NCBI GenBank assembly: GCA_050693895.1 | Contig: JBOGWS010000076.1 | Coordinates: 1-64,000, forward strand | Length of the DNA: 64,000 nucleotides | From: WHSV01 sp050693895 | GTDB lineage: Bacteria; Actinomycetota; CADDZG01; WHSQ01 | Direction: 5' to 3' | In this document: piece by piece, positions 1 to 9,397 of the stretch | How positions within the stretch are numbered: position 1 is the first letter of the stretch | How the letters are laid out: the number at the start of each line of letters is the position of its first letter | The notes under the pieces: generated by a model | Databases searched by the model: none | Told to the model about the DNA's origin: nothing | What the model saw: the letters and a program-made list of their open reading frames with translations, nothing else | Made by a program: the position numbers and the translations under genes

Positions 1-421
1 CCCCAACTCCCACGACATCAGCTCCCATCGGACCGACTAGATCGAGGACCTCCTTGACCGATCCTCCGGTGGTGACCACGTCTTCGACGACCAGCACCCG
101 TTCGTGCGGCTCGACCCGGAAGCCCCTCCGGAACGCCATCGATCCCTCGACCCGTTCCGCAAAGACGAACCTGGCGTCGGCGGCCAGAGCAGTTGCGAAG
201 CCGAGGATCACCGCGCCCACCGCCGGGCTGGCGACGACGTCGAAACCTCCCGCAAACTCATCTGCTATGGCCGCCCCCAGGTCGCGGGCGAGTCGGGGAT
301 GCTCGAGCACCCGGAACTTCTGCGCGTAAACGTCGCTGTGACGTCCCGACGAGAGCCGGAAATGTCCGCGCTGGACCGCCCCGGTGCCCTCGAGCATCTG
401 GAGAACCTCGTCGGGTCTCAT
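1..421 (-). CDS. pyrE: Orotate phosphoribosyltransferase, 3' end cut by window edge
   Basis: PyrE transfers orotate to PRPP to make OMP, the fifth step of pyrimidine synthesis. About 140 N-terminal residues are present and the C-terminus lies beyond the window. The translated start reads MRPDEVLQMLEGTGA, and the PRPP-binding signature VLVVEDVVTTGGSVKEV is visible near residues 108-124. The ATG overlaps the pyrF stop as ATGA, so the two are translationally coupled and pyrE is the last recognisable gene of the pyr operon here. Identification rests on the PRPP motif, the length up to the cut and operon position. Confidence 0.93.
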   Translation of the reverse strand, partial: MRPDEVLQMLEGTGAVQRGHFRLSSGRHSDVYAQKFRVLEHPRLARDLGAAIADEFAGGFDVVASPAVGAVILGFATALAADARFVFAERVEGSMAFRRGFRVEPHERVLVVEDVVTTGGSVKEVLDLVGPMGADVVGVG

Positions 422-1110
422 CTCCCATCCAGCGACTCGAGCAGGTCGCGGGCCGCGGTCGCGGGATCATCCGCCGCGGTTATCGGGCGGCCGACGACGA
501 GCAACGTCGCTCCGGCGTCGAGCGCGTCGAGGGGGCCGAGCGTTCGATGTTGGTCGTTCACCCCGGACCCCGCCGGGCGAATCCCCGGCACGACCAGGTC
601 GGGGACGTCGCCGAAGCGGCGTCGAATGGTCTGCAGCTCGAGTGGCGAACAGACGAGTCCGTGCGCGCCGGCGTCGAGAGCTCGCTCGGCGAGCCTGAGG
701 ACCGCGTCCTCGATACTTCCCGCCAGGCCGAGTCTCTCGAGCTCGGTGTCGTCGAGACTCGTCAGGACGGTTACCGCGAGCACCTCGAGGCCGGCGCCTG
801 CCGCGCCGACGGCCGCCTTGACCATGTCGAAGCCGCCGGCGGCGTGCACGGTGACGTAGCTCGCGCCCAGCTCCGAGATGGAGGTCATCGCCCCTTCGAC
901 CTGAGCCGGGATGTCGTGAAGCTTGGCGTCGACGAACACCGGGCGGTCTTTCGCCAGCTCGCCGACGAGGCCCGTGCCCGCGCCGTAGAGGGTGGTCAGA
1001 CCGACTTTGAAGACGCCGACGAAGGGTGCGACCGCCTTCGCCGTCGACCGCACCATTTGTTCGTCGGCGAAGTCGAGGGCAACGCAGATGGGGTTGGCTA
1101 CTCGGCTCAT
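418..1110 (-). CDS. pyrF: Orotidine 5'-phosphate decarboxylase
   Basis: PyrF decarboxylates OMP to UMP, the last step of the pathway. The 230-residue product has the catalytic Asp-Lys-Asp signature as VDAKLHDIP around residues 64-72 and phosphate-binding segments late in the barrel (VVPGIRP). The length fits the short bacterial (group 1) enzymes. The start MSRVANPICVALDF is chosen because its ATG sits directly on the pyrD stop (TGATG), as elsewhere in this operon; the reading frame stays open further upstream but there it only shadows pyrD. Confidence 0.96.
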   Translation of the reverse strand: MSRVANPICVALDFADEQMVRSTAKAVAPFVGVFKVGLTTLYGAGTGLVGELAKDRPVFVDAKLHDIPAQVEGAMTSISELGASYVTVHAAGGFDMVKAAVGAAGAGLEVLAVTVLTSLDDTELERLGLAGSIEDAVLRLAERALDAGAHGLVCSPLELQTIRRRFGDVPDLVVPGIRPAGSGVNDQHRTLGPLDALDAGATLLVVGRPITAADDPATAARDLLESLDGR

Positions 1111-2036
1111 CAACCCTCTGTTTTCAGCGAGCCGACGAGCTCGGCCACCGAAGCAACGTGGTTGCGGTCCATGTACTCCCCGATGCCTTTTGTTACATCC
1201 AGGGAAGAGCGTGGGTTCACGAAGTTGCTCGTACCAACGGCGACCGCACTCGCGCCGGCGAGAATGAACTCGAGTGCATCCTCCGCGGTCGCGATTCCGC
1301 CCTGTCCGATAATCGGGATGTGGGGAAAAGCATTGTGCACCTCCCACACTGCGCGAACGGCGACCGGTCGAACGGCGGGCCCGGAAAGACCTCCGGTTAC
1401 GCCTGCCAGCTTGGGGCGACGGTGCTCGACGTCTATCGCCATGCCGAAGAGCGTGTTGATAAGCGACAGGCCATCCGCTCCCGCCTCGATTGCCGCTCCG
1501 GCGATCTCGGTGAGCGAGGTCACGTTCGGCGACAACTTGGGAAACAGCGCGGCCTTGGGTAACGCCTTTCGCACACCCGCGACGACTGCGGTTGTCGACT
1601 CGGCGCTGTGGCTGAACATGTTGCTGTGGTCCTCGAGGTTGGGACACGAAATGTTGATCTCCACGCCGGTGATTCCACGCCCACCCGTGCGGAGCTTGTC
1701 GGCGACCTTCACGTACTCGTCGACCGTGTTGCCGGCGATGGACGCGAACACGGCCGCATCTTTCTTGAGCAGCCACGGAAGGTCCGTCGTGATGAAGTGG
1801 TCGATGCCCTTGTTTTGGATTCCGATCGCGTTCAGCATCCCGGACGGCGTCTCGCACATGCGCGGAGTGGGCTTGCCCTGCCACGGAGTGAGAGTCGTCG
1901 ACTTCACGATGATTCCACCAAGCTGGTTCACCGGAACGAAGTAGCTCCCCTCGCGCCCGGCGCCGAAGGTTCCCGACGCGACCAACACGGGCGTCCTCAG
2001 CTCGGCGCCGGCAAGTTTGATCGAGAGGTCGGCCAT
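1110..2036 (-). CDS. pyrD: Dihydroorotate dehydrogenase, class 1B catalytic subunit
   Basis: FMN-dependent oxidation of dihydroorotate to orotate. The 308-residue barrel protein has the class 1 active-site cysteine in NISCPN and the FMN-phosphate region IIGQGGI. The next gene upstream encodes PyrK, which defines the NAD-linked class 1B heterotetramer. Well-studied actinobacteria such as Streptomyces and Mycobacterium use the membrane-bound class 2 enzyme instead, so this arrangement supports a deep-branching lineage. Confidence 0.96.
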   Translation of the reverse strand: MADLSIKLAGAELRTPVLVASGTFGAGREGSYFVPVNQLGGIIVKSTTLTPWQGKPTPRMCETPSGMLNAIGIQNKGIDHFITTDLPWLLKKDAAVFASIAGNTVDEYVKVADKLRTGGRGITGVEINISCPNLEDHSNMFSHSAESTTAVVAGVRKALPKAALFPKLSPNVTSLTEIAGAAIEAGADGLSLINTLFGMAIDVEHRRPKLAGVTGGLSGPAVRPVAVRAVWEVHNAFPHIPIIGQGGIATAEDALEFILAGASAVAVGTSNFVNPRSSLDVTKGIGEYMDRNHVASVAELVGSLKTEG

Positions 2037-2046
2037 CAGTGAGCCA

Positions 2047-3030
2047 TCAATTTCCGGGGGGTGGGTGCTCGTCGGCGGAGCCCTCGAGGCTTACATGTCC
2101 AGAGGCGAGCCCGGCCGGTGACAACTCGGCCTGATCGGGTGCAACCGGTCCAGCGTGGCCGTTCCACACGACCGATGCTCCGTTGAATACCGGGCCCTCG
2201 GTGCACGAACGAGCGTAGGTGACCTCGTCCTCATCGGCCTCGGCCCCGTCGGCGCTGGTGCTCGATCGCGCCGCGCGTACACGGTCTTTGCCCGCGCCCG
2301 CCTTCTTCTTTACCTTCAGTGGCATGACGCAGGTCATGCAGACCCCGTAGCCGCATGCCATAAGCTCTTCGACCGCAACCTGGACCGGCAACTTCCGATT
2401 CACGCCGATCTGGGTCACGGCCTCGAGCATTGGATGAGGTCCGCATGAGTAGATGATCTCGGTCTCGCAACGTTCGATGGTCTCCTCGAGGACGTCTGTC
2501 ACTCGCCCCTGCTCGCCGGTGCTTCCGTCCTCGGTCACGACCCGTGCAACCGAGGCCAGGCGGCGTACCTCGATCGGATTGAGCAGCATGCGGTTGGTGC
2601 GAGCACCGAGGATGACGTCCACGCGATGTCCGTCGTTACGAAGATCGTCCGCAAGGAAGAACAACGGGGCCGCGCCGATGCCCCCTCCGACCAACAAGCA
2701 GTGAGCGCGTCCCTTGGGCAGCGCGAAACCGCGGCCCAGCGGACCCACGATGTCGACCATCATGTGTGGGCGCAGGTGTGCGAGGTAATCCGTCCCCGCC
2801 CCTCTGATGTCGAACACGATCTCGATGGTCGACGCCCATCCGCCGCGCTTGTGCACGCGATAAACGGAGAACGGTCGGCGCAGGATGTGGGCACTGCCCT
2901 CGCCGCACAAAACGTTGATGAACTGTCCCGGCTGGACCTTCTCGCCGATCTCGGGCGCGACGATCGTGAGCGAGTGATAGTGCTCGCCGTACTTCTTGTG
3001 TCCGAGTACCTCGCCTCTCGTCAGCAGCAA
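2047..3030 (-). CDS. pyrK: Dihydroorotate dehydrogenase electron transfer subunit
   Basis: PyrK carries FAD and a 2Fe-2S cluster and passes electrons from PyrD to NAD. Visible are the FAD-binding RRPFSVYRV, the nucleotide-binding VGGGIGAAPLFFLADDL and cluster cysteines in CGYGVCMTC. The fourth cysteine, in YARSCTEGPVF, comes 41 residues after the third, where lactococcal PyrK has about 14. The insert is rich in Lys, Arg, Ala and acidic residues. There is also a C-terminal tail of roughly 50 residues, giving 327 residues against the usual 250-270. The start is TTG, preceded by AAGGAG at good spacing. Confidence 0.93.
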   Translation of the reverse strand: MLLTRGEVLGHKKYGEHYHSLTIVAPEIGEKVQPGQFINVLCGEGSAHILRRPFSVYRVHKRGGWASTIEIVFDIRGAGTDYLAHLRPHMMVDIVGPLGRGFALPKGRAHCLLVGGGIGAAPLFFLADDLRNDGHRVDVILGARTNRMLLNPIEVRRLASVARVVTEDGSTGEQGRVTDVLEETIERCETEIIYSCGPHPMLEAVTQIGVNRKLPVQVAVEELMACGYGVCMTCVMPLKVKKKAGAGKDRVRAARSSTSADGAEADEDEVTYARSCTEGPVFNGASVVWNGHAGPVAPDQAELSPAGLASGHVSLEGSADEHPPPGN

Positions 3031-3050
3031 GGCGTTCTCCTTGCCTCCAC

Positions 3051-6000
3051 CTACAGCTTCTCCTCATCGTGCTTGGTCATCGCTGCCAGGAAGTCTTGCA
3101 GAGGTCGCACCGTCAACGCGCCGCTGATGATCTCCTCGATCGCCTGGACGGCTGCGGCCATACCCGGCATGGTCGTGACGCACGGCACCCCGGCCGCGAC
3201 CGACGCCGTCCTTATGAAGTATCCATCTGTTCGGGCCCCCCGGCCGAGTGGAGTGTTGAAGACAAGCTCGACCTCGCCCGAGCCGATCTTGTCGATGACG
3301 TTAAGCCGCCCACCCGTGCTGCCGTCGCCGGAGGTCGCCGACACCTTCTCGACGATATCGACGTCGACCCCGGCTCTCCTCAGAACCTGGGCCGTGCCGC
3401 CCGTCGCCACGAGGTGAAAGCCCAGGTCGGCGAGGCGTTTCGCGGGAAAGATGACCGCGCGCTTGTCGCGGTTCGACACCGAGATGAAGACCGTGCCCTT
3501 GGACGGCAGACGGACGCCGGCGCCCGCCTCGGCTTTCGCGAAGGCGACCCCGAAGTTGGAGTCGATTCCCATGACCTCCCCGGTCGAGCGCATCTCGGGG
3601 CCCAGGAGAGTGTCCACTCCGGGAAAGCGCTCGAACGGCATCACCGCCTCCTTTACCGCGACGTGCTTCATCGTTTCGTGTCCGAGCAAGCGCTGCGGGA
3701 CCAACCTCTCCTCGCGCAGCTCCGCCAGCGTCGCGCCGGCCATGACGCGCGCCGCCACCTTCGCAAGCGGGACGCCGGTGGCCTTGGAGACAAACGGCAC
3801 GGTGCGGCTCGCGCGCGGGTTCGCTTCGATGACGAACACCTGGTCGTCCTTGACCGCGTACTGCACGTTGATGAGTCCTCGCACGTCGAGCTCTCGTGCG
3901 ATAACCTCGGTGTGGTCTACGACGCTCTGGACTTCGTCGTTTCCGAGAGTGAACGGTGGGAGGGCGCATGCGGAGTCACCCGAGTGCACGCCGGCCTCCT
4001 CGATGTGCTCGAGCACGCCACCGACGTACAGTTCATGGCCGTCGAACACCGCATCGCAGTCGACCTCGATGGCGCCCTCGAGAAAACGATCGATGAGCAC
4101 CGGATGCGCGGGGCTCACCTCGGCCGCCGTGTTCATGTACTGCTCGAGGGACTCGGCCTCGTAGACGATCTCCATTGCGCGGCCTCCGAGCACGTACGAC
4201 GGACGAACCAGCACCGGATAACCGATCGAGCCCGCGATCGCGCGCGCCTCGGCAACGGACCGCGCCATCCCGTTCGCGGGGTGCGGAAGACGCTGGTCGG
4301 CGAGCAGGTCGCCGAAACGCTCGCGGTCCTCGGCCCGGTCGATCGCCTCAGGCTGAGTTCCGAGAATCGGCACTCCCGACCGCGCGAGGCGATCCGCGAG
4401 TTTCAGCGGAGTCTGACCACCGAGTTGAACGATGACGCCGCGCGGGCGCTCCTTCTCGACCACATTCATGACGTCCTCGAAGGTGAGGGGCTCGAAGTAG
4501 AGCCTGTCGGACGTGTCGTAGTCGGTCGAGACGGTCTCGGGGTTGCAGTTGAGCATGATCGTCTCGAAGCCGGCATCGCTCAGAGCGAATGCGGCGTGCA
4601 CGCAGCAGTAGTCGAACTCGATCCCCTGGCCGATTCGGTTCGGCCCCGACCCGAGAATTAGCACCTTCTCGCGCTCGGTGGGAGTGACCTCGTCTTCGTC
4701 CTCGTACGTGGAGTAGAAGTACGGCGTGAAGGCCTCGAACTCCGCTGCACAGGTATCGACCGTCTTGTAGGTCGGAAGCACGCCCAGCGCGACGCGCCGC
4801 GCCCGTACCTCCTGCTCGGATGATCCAACCAGACGGGCGATCTGAGCGTCGCCGAATCCCAACCGCTTGGCTCTCTTCAGAGACCGTGCGTCGAGATCGC
4901 CGAGGAAACCGACGCCCTCCAGCCGTTTTCGCATGTCCACGATGCGAGCGATCTGTCTCAAGAACCACAGATCGATCTTCGTCACCTCCGCGACCGTGGC
5001 GGGGTCGGCTCCGAGATACAGCGCTCGCTCGACGAGATGCAGTCGCTCCTCGGTCGGGTCCGCGACTCGCCCGAGGCATTCATCCAGCGAAGCATCGAAG
5101 TCGGGCCCCCCGAGCCCGTCGAAGTCGCGCTCGAGCGACCGGTAGCCCTTCTGCAGCGCCTCCGTGAAGGTGCGGCCGATGGCCATCACCTCGCCGACCG
5201 ATTTCATCTTGGTCCCAAGCACTCTGCTCGCGCCGGCGAATTTCTCAAAGTTGAAGCGCGGGATCTTGACGACGACGTAGTCGATGCTCGGCTCGAAGCT
5301 CGCCGGCGTCTTCTTCGTGATGTCGTTGGTGATCTCGTCGAGCGTGTATCCGACCGCCAGCTTTGCGGCGATCTTTGCGATGGGGAATCCCGTCGCCTTG
5401 GACGCAAGGGCCGAGCTGCGCGACACGCGCGGGTTCATCTCGATGACGACGCGCCGCCCCGTTGCCGGATTCACGGCGAACTGCACGTTGGAACCGCCGG
5501 TCTCGACACCGATGGCGCGCATTACGCGCGCGCCGTCGTCCCGCATGCCTTGATACTCCACATCGGTCAGTGTCAAAGCCGGCGCCACGGTGATGGAATC
5601 GCCCGTGTGCACGCCCATCGGATCGAGGTTCTCGATCGAACACACAACCACGACGTTGTCGTTGCGATCGCGCATGAGCTCGAGCTCGAACTCCTTCCAG
5701 CCGGAGATCGATTCCTCGACGAGCACCTCCCCAATCGAGCTCAGCCGGATGCCCTCGGACACCACGGGGATCAGCTCGTCCGGTGTGCTCACCACCCCGG
5801 AGCCGCCGCCGCCGAGCACGTAGCTCGGTCGAATCACGACGGGGAACCCGAGCTCGGTGGCCGCGCGCACTGCCTCGTCCACCGAGTAGGCGAAGGTCGA
5901 ACGGGGAAGGTCGATGCCCACTTCCTGCATCACCTTTTTGAACTCCCGCCTGTCCTCTGCGCGTCGGATGATCTCGGGCGTGGCGCCGATGAGCTCCACG

Positions 6001-6335
6001 CCGTGTGCCTCGAAGACTCCGTCCTTGGCGAGGTCCATGGCGGTGTTCAGCCCTGTTTGACCGCCTAGCGTGGGGAGCACGACATCTGGCTTCTCGCGCG
6101 CGATGACGCGCTCGACGAAAGAGGGAGTGATGGGCTCGATGTAGGTCGCGTCCGCGAACTCGGGGTCGGTCATGATCGTCGCCGGATTCGAGTTGACGAG
6201 GATGACCCTGTAGCCCTCGCCCCGCAGCACCTTGCAAGCCTGAACACCCGAATAGTCGAACTCGCACGCCTGACCGATCACGATCGGACCCGAGCCGAGG
6301 ACCAGGATGCTGTGGATGTCCCTACGAGCGGGCAC
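3051..6335 (-). CDS. carB: Carbamoyl-phosphate synthase large subunit
   Basis: Makes carbamoyl phosphate from bicarbonate, ammonia delivered by CarA, and two ATP; feeds pyrimidines and arginine. The 1094-residue protein shows the expected internal duplication: the first ATP-grasp half opens with LGSGPIVIGQACEFDYSG and the second with LGSGPNRIGQGIEFDYC near residue 560. The last roughly 150 residues form the MGS-like allosteric domain (VATGGTAQVLRRAGVDV). The start is GTG with a GAGGGGG ribosome site about 7 nt upstream. It is separated from carA by two small genes, which is unusual inside the pair. Confidence 0.97.
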   Translation of the reverse strand: MPARRDIHSILVLGSGPIVIGQACEFDYSGVQACKVLRGEGYRVILVNSNPATIMTDPEFADATYIEPITPSFVERVIAREKPDVVLPTLGGQTGLNTAMDLAKDGVFEAHGVELIGATPEIIRRAEDRREFKKVMQEVGIDLPRSTFAYSVDEAVRAATELGFPVVIRPSYVLGGGGSGVVSTPDELIPVVSEGIRLSSIGEVLVEESISGWKEFELELMRDRNDNVVVVCSIENLDPMGVHTGDSITVAPALTLTDVEYQGMRDDGARVMRAIGVETGGSNVQFAVNPATGRRVVIEMNPRVSRSSALASKATGFPIAKIAAKLAVGYTLDEITNDITKKTPASFEPSIDYVVVKIPRFNFEKFAGASRVLGTKMKSVGEVMAIGRTFTEALQKGYRSLERDFDGLGGPDFDASLDECLGRVADPTEERLHLVERALYLGADPATVAEVTKIDLWFLRQIARIVDMRKRLEGVGFLGDLDARSLKRAKRLGFGDAQIARLVGSSEQEVRARRVALGVLPTYKTVDTCAAEFEAFTPYFYSTYEDEDEVTPTEREKVLILGSGPNRIGQGIEFDYCCVHAAFALSDAGFETIMLNCNPETVSTDYDTSDRLYFEPLTFEDVMNVVEKERPRGVIVQLGGQTPLKLADRLARSGVPILGTQPEAIDRAEDRERFGDLLADQRLPHPANGMARSVAEARAIAGSIGYPVLVRPSYVLGGRAMEIVYEAESLEQYMNTAAEVSPAHPVLIDRFLEGAIEVDCDAVFDGHELYVGGVLEHIEEAGVHSGDSACALPPFTLGNDEVQSVVDHTEVIARELDVRGLINVQYAVKDDQVFVIEANPRASRTVPFVSKATGVPLAKVAARVMAGATLAELREERLVPQRLLGHETMKHVAVKEAVMPFERFPGVDTLLGPEMRSTGEVMGIDSNFGVAFAKAEAGAGVRLPSKGTVFISVSNRDKRAVIFPAKRLADLGFHLVATGGTAQVLRRAGVDVDIVEKVSATSGDGSTGGRLNVIDKIGSGEVELVFNTPLGRGARTDGYFIRTASVAAGVPCVTTMPGMAAAVQAIEEIISGALTVRPLQDFLAAMTKHDEEKL

Positions 6336-6368
6336 GAGCGCCCCCCTCGTTCTGGATTGGAGAAGTCA

Positions 6369-6737
6369 TCATCGGTCGTAGCTCACGATCTCGATTCGAT
6401 TTCCCGCTGGATCGCGCGTGAAGAACCGACGACTGCCCGGGATCGGCCGAGCTTGCTCGATGTGAAATCCCGAATCACGCATTCGTCCTACGACCGTGTC
6501 GAAATCGTCAACTGTGACCGCGAAGTGCGCGGTGGGCGGAGGATTGTGAGAGTCGAGCGACACGTGCAGCTCGAGGTCGCCGACCGAGAACCACCCACCC
6601 GACGAGCGCGTGCCCGCGGGTTTGTCGAGTCGTGCGAGCCCCAGAGTGTTCTGGTAGAACGCGAGCACCTCCGACTCGAGCTCCTCGGGCGTTGTCACGG
6701 AGACGTGATCGAGGCCTCGGATGGTGAAGTCGCTCAC
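6369..6737 (-). CDS. VOC (glyoxalase/bleomycin-resistance fold) protein
   Basis: A 122-residue protein of the vicinal-oxygen-chelate superfamily. It opens with FTIRGLDHVSVTTP (candidate metal-ligand His), has ELHVSLD in the middle and ends with FFTRDPAGNRIEIVSYDR, the usual VOC close with a metal-binding Glu. The substrate cannot be told from sequence; the family includes glyoxalases, dioxygenases and resistance proteins. The GTG start is 10 nt after the stop of the small basic ORF, so coupled translation is likely. It is probably a passenger in the pyr operon, with no evident pyrimidine role. Confidence 0.8.
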   Translation of the reverse strand: MSDFTIRGLDHVSVTTPEELESEVLAFYQNTLGLARLDKPAGTRSSGGWFSVGDLELHVSLDSHNPPPTAHFAVTVDDFDTVVGRMRDSGFHIEQARPIPGSRRFFTRDPAGNRIEIVSYDR

Positions 6738-6747
6738 AACGACCGTC

Positions 6748-6855
6748 TCACTTACGCGCGGCTCCCTTGGCCTCGGCCCTGCGGCGTTCGCGTCGGATCT
6801 TCTTCCTCTTGCGGTCCTTCTTCCACCGGACGGTTCTGCGGTCTCCTCGCCCCAT
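6748..6855 (-). CDS. Very small basic protein, ribosomal THX-like N-terminus
   Basis: A 35-residue ORF, more than half Lys and Arg, beginning MGRGDRRTVRWKKDRKRKK. It has one of the best ribosome-binding sites in the region, AAGGAGG with 5 nt to the ATG, which argues that it is real. The first eight residues differ by one from the MGKGDRRT start of the 30S protein bTHX of Thermus, but the rest is not THX-like. Its size and charge fit a small ribosomal or RNA-binding protein. It lies between carA and the VOC gene. The function is unproven. Confidence 0.6.
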   Translation of the reverse strand: MGRGDRRTVRWKKDRKRKKIRRERRRAEAKGAARK

Positions 6856-6890
6856 ACGGGCCTCCTTGTCGGTCGAGTGTCCAAGCCAAT

Positions 6891-8087
6891 CTATTGCGTG
6901 GGAAGTGGCACCTCGGTTGGCTCGAACTCGGTCATCAGCTTGCGGAAGCGCTCGAACAGGTAGCGGGAGTCGTGGGGGCCGGGCCCGGCCTCGGGGTGAT
7001 ACTGCACGCTGTAACAGACTCCCGGCACCTCGAGCCCCTCGACGGTGTCGTCGTTCAGGTTCATGTGAGTGAGGCGCGCCGGGGTCGATTCCACGGACTG
7101 CGGGTCGACGGCAAAGCCGTGGTTCTGGCATGTGATCTCGACGCGCGGCGAGTCCGACCGCCTCACCGGGTGATTCCCGCCACGGTGACCGAAGGGGAGC
7201 TTGAAGGTCCTCGCTCCGAGGGCCAGGCCGAGGACCTGGTGGCCCAGACAGATACCGAACACGGGCACGCGCCCGAGCAGGGCGCGCGTCGTTTCGATCC
7301 CGTAGACAACCGGATCGGGGTCGCCGGGACCGTTCGAGAGGAACACCCCGTCGAAGTGCCCCACCAGGTCGTCGGACGGCGTGGTCGCCGGCACGACGCT
7401 CACATCGCACCCACTCGATACGAGCAGATCGAGGATGTTCTTCTTGACGCCGAAATCGAACGCCGCCACCTTGAAGCGCCCGGCCGACGACTTCTCCGTT
7501 AACAATTCAGAGGTTGAGGGTGACCACTCGGCTCCCGCTGCGTAACCGCTGCGCGCCCGTCGCTCGAGCTCGTCCGGCCCCCATTCGTAGGTCGACTGGG
7601 TCGAGACCTCGCGTGCGAGGTCGGCCCCCACCATGCTGCGCGACGACCGGGCGACATCGACGAGCTCGTCGTTGTCGGTGATCTCGGTCGAGAGCGCGCC
7701 GCGCATCGCTCCCCGATCTCTCAGGTGCCTGGTGAGCCGGCGCGTGTCCACCTCTGCAATCCCACAGATGTCGTGACGCTGCAGGTAGTCGTTCAGGGAT
7801 CCCTCGGAGCGCCACGAGGAGGCAACGGGTGACTCCTCACGTACCACGAAGCCCGCGACCCACGGTTTCCACGACTGGTCATCGTGCGCGTTTACGCCCG
7901 TGTTGCCGATCTGCGGCGCGGTCATGGTCACGATCTGGCCGTGGTAACTCGGGTCGGTGAGGACCTCCTGATAGCCGGAGAGTCCCGTGTTGAAGCAAAC
8001 CTCGCCGGTCGTGGTTCCACGCGCCCCGAAGCCGGTGCCCTCGAACACGGTTCCGTCCTCGAGAGCGAGCAGAGCGCGCTCGGTCAT
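6891..8087 (-). CDS. carA: Carbamoyl-phosphate synthase small (glutaminase) subunit
   Basis: Hydrolyses glutamine and channels ammonia to CarB. The 398-residue product has the N-terminal CPSase_sm domain and a class I glutamine amidotransferase domain. Nucleophile Cys280 lies in GICLGHQ, and His364 and Glu366 in QYHPE complete the triad. The start is the ATG that overlaps the pyrC stop as ATGA; it gives the normal N-terminus MTERALLALEDGTVFEG. Longer upstream readings would run deep into pyrC. Confidence 0.97.
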   Translation of the reverse strand: MTERALLALEDGTVFEGTGFGARGTTTGEVCFNTGLSGYQEVLTDPSYHGQIVTMTAPQIGNTGVNAHDDQSWKPWVAGFVVREESPVASSWRSEGSLNDYLQRHDICGIAEVDTRRLTRHLRDRGAMRGALSTEITDNDELVDVARSSRSMVGADLAREVSTQSTYEWGPDELERRARSGYAAGAEWSPSTSELLTEKSSAGRFKVAAFDFGVKKNILDLLVSSGCDVSVVPATTPSDDLVGHFDGVFLSNGPGDPDPVVYGIETTRALLGRVPVFGICLGHQVLGLALGARTFKLPFGHRGGNHPVRRSDSPRVEITCQNHGFAVDPQSVESTPARLTHMNLNDDTVEGLEVPGVCYSVQYHPEAGPGPHDSRYLFERFRKLMTEFEPTEVPLPTQ

Positions 8088-9397
8088 ACCCTCTCCTTGC
8101 TCAGTACCTTGCCGTCCTTCACCGTCGGGCGCCCCCGAAAGAACGTGTGCGTTACCCGTCCCGTCAGTTCCCGGCCGTCGAACGGGGTGTTGCGGCTCCT
8201 CGACTGCAACGAGCTCGCGTCGACGGTCCAACGCGCGGACGGATCGAACACCACGACGTTCGCGGCCGAGCCGATCGCGAGAGAACCCTGGCCCTCGAGC
8301 CCGAGTATCCGGGCGGGGTGAGTCGAAAGGACCTCGACGAGTCTCGACAGATCGAGGTGTCCCGGTTCGACCAACTGCGTGAGCGCCAGCGCCAGGGCGG
8401 TCTCGAGTCCCAGCATCCCCGGCGGCGCGTAGCTGAACTCCTGGTCCTTCTCTTCGACCGCGTGCGGGGCGTGATCGGTCGCGATCGCATCAATCGTCCC
8501 GTCCCCCAGGCCCCTCACGATTGCGGCAACGTCCTCGCTTGCACGCAAGGGGGGGTTCACCTTCATCAAGGGGTCGTAGGTCTCGAGCGCCCCGTCCGTC
8601 AGCGTGAAGTGATGAGGGGTCGCCTCAGCGGTTATCCGAGCACCCTCGGCCTTCGCACGTCGCACCAACTCGACGGTCCGAGCAGTCGACACATGGAGCA
8701 GGTGGAGCCTGCAGCCCGTGAGACTCGCGAGAGCGATATCGCGCGCTGCCATGAGTTCCTCGGCCTCCGCAGGAATTCCGCGCAGGCCGAGTGCAACCGA
8801 CCGATCGCCCTCGTGCATCTGCCCATCGGCCGCCAGCGCAGCGTCCTCGCAATGCTCGGCGTAGATCGCGTCGAACGCCACCAGGTACTCCATCGTCCGG
8901 CGCGCGAATAGCGAGTCCTGCACCCCGTGCCCGTCGTCCGTGAACATCGTCACGCGGGCGGCGGAGCTGACCATCTCGCCGATGTCGGCCATCACCGCAC
9001 CCTCGAGACCGCGGCTCAGGGCCCCTGCGACGCGCACGTCGACCAGGCCGGTCTCGCGCCCCAAAGCCCAGACCTTTTCGGCAACCGAGGAGGTATCGCA
9101 GACGGGATCCGTATTGGGCATCGCGCAGATCGCCGTGTAACCGCCCGCGGCGGCCCCGGCCGACGCGGTTGCAATGGTCTCCTCGTCCTCGCGCCCCGGC
9201 TCCCTAAGGTGCGTGTGGAGGTCGACGAAGCCCGGCGCCACCACCGCCCCCTCCGCGTCGATCACCTCGGCCTTGGCGTCCTCGAGGTCCGAGCCGATCT
9301 CGGTTATCGAGCCGCCGGCGATCCTCACATCGGCGGTCTCGTCCCGGCCCGAGGCAGGGTCCACGACGCGCGCCCCTTTTATCAGCCAGTCGCTCAT
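8084..9397 (-). CDS. pyrC: Dihydroorotase
   Basis: Cyclises carbamoyl aspartate to dihydroorotate. The 437-residue amidohydrolase is of the long class I bacterial type. It has the zinc motif H61-x-H63 in DLHTHLREPG, then the expected later residues (LLHVSTA, ATDHAPH with the metal-binding Asp). It starts with ATG overlapping the pyrB stop (ATGA), so pyrB, pyrC and carA are translationally coupled. It is probably a soluble active enzyme, since metal ligands and catalytic Asp are all present, unlike the inactive PyrC-like proteins of some aspartate transcarbamoylase complexes. Confidence 0.96.
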   Translation of the reverse strand: MSDWLIKGARVVDPASGRDETADVRIAGGSITEIGSDLEDAKAEVIDAEGAVVAPGFVDLHTHLREPGREDEETIATASAGAAAGGYTAICAMPNTDPVCDTSSVAEKVWALGRETGLVDVRVAGALSRGLEGAVMADIGEMVSSAARVTMFTDDGHGVQDSLFARRTMEYLVAFDAIYAEHCEDAALAADGQMHEGDRSVALGLRGIPAEAEELMAARDIALASLTGCRLHLLHVSTARTVELVRRAKAEGARITAEATPHHFTLTDGALETYDPLMKVNPPLRASEDVAAIVRGLGDGTIDAIATDHAPHAVEEKDQEFSYAPPGMLGLETALALALTQLVEPGHLDLSRLVEVLSTHPARILGLEGQGSLAIGSAANVVVFDPSARWTVDASSLQSRSRNTPFDGRELTGRVTHTFFRGRPTVKDGKVLSKERV

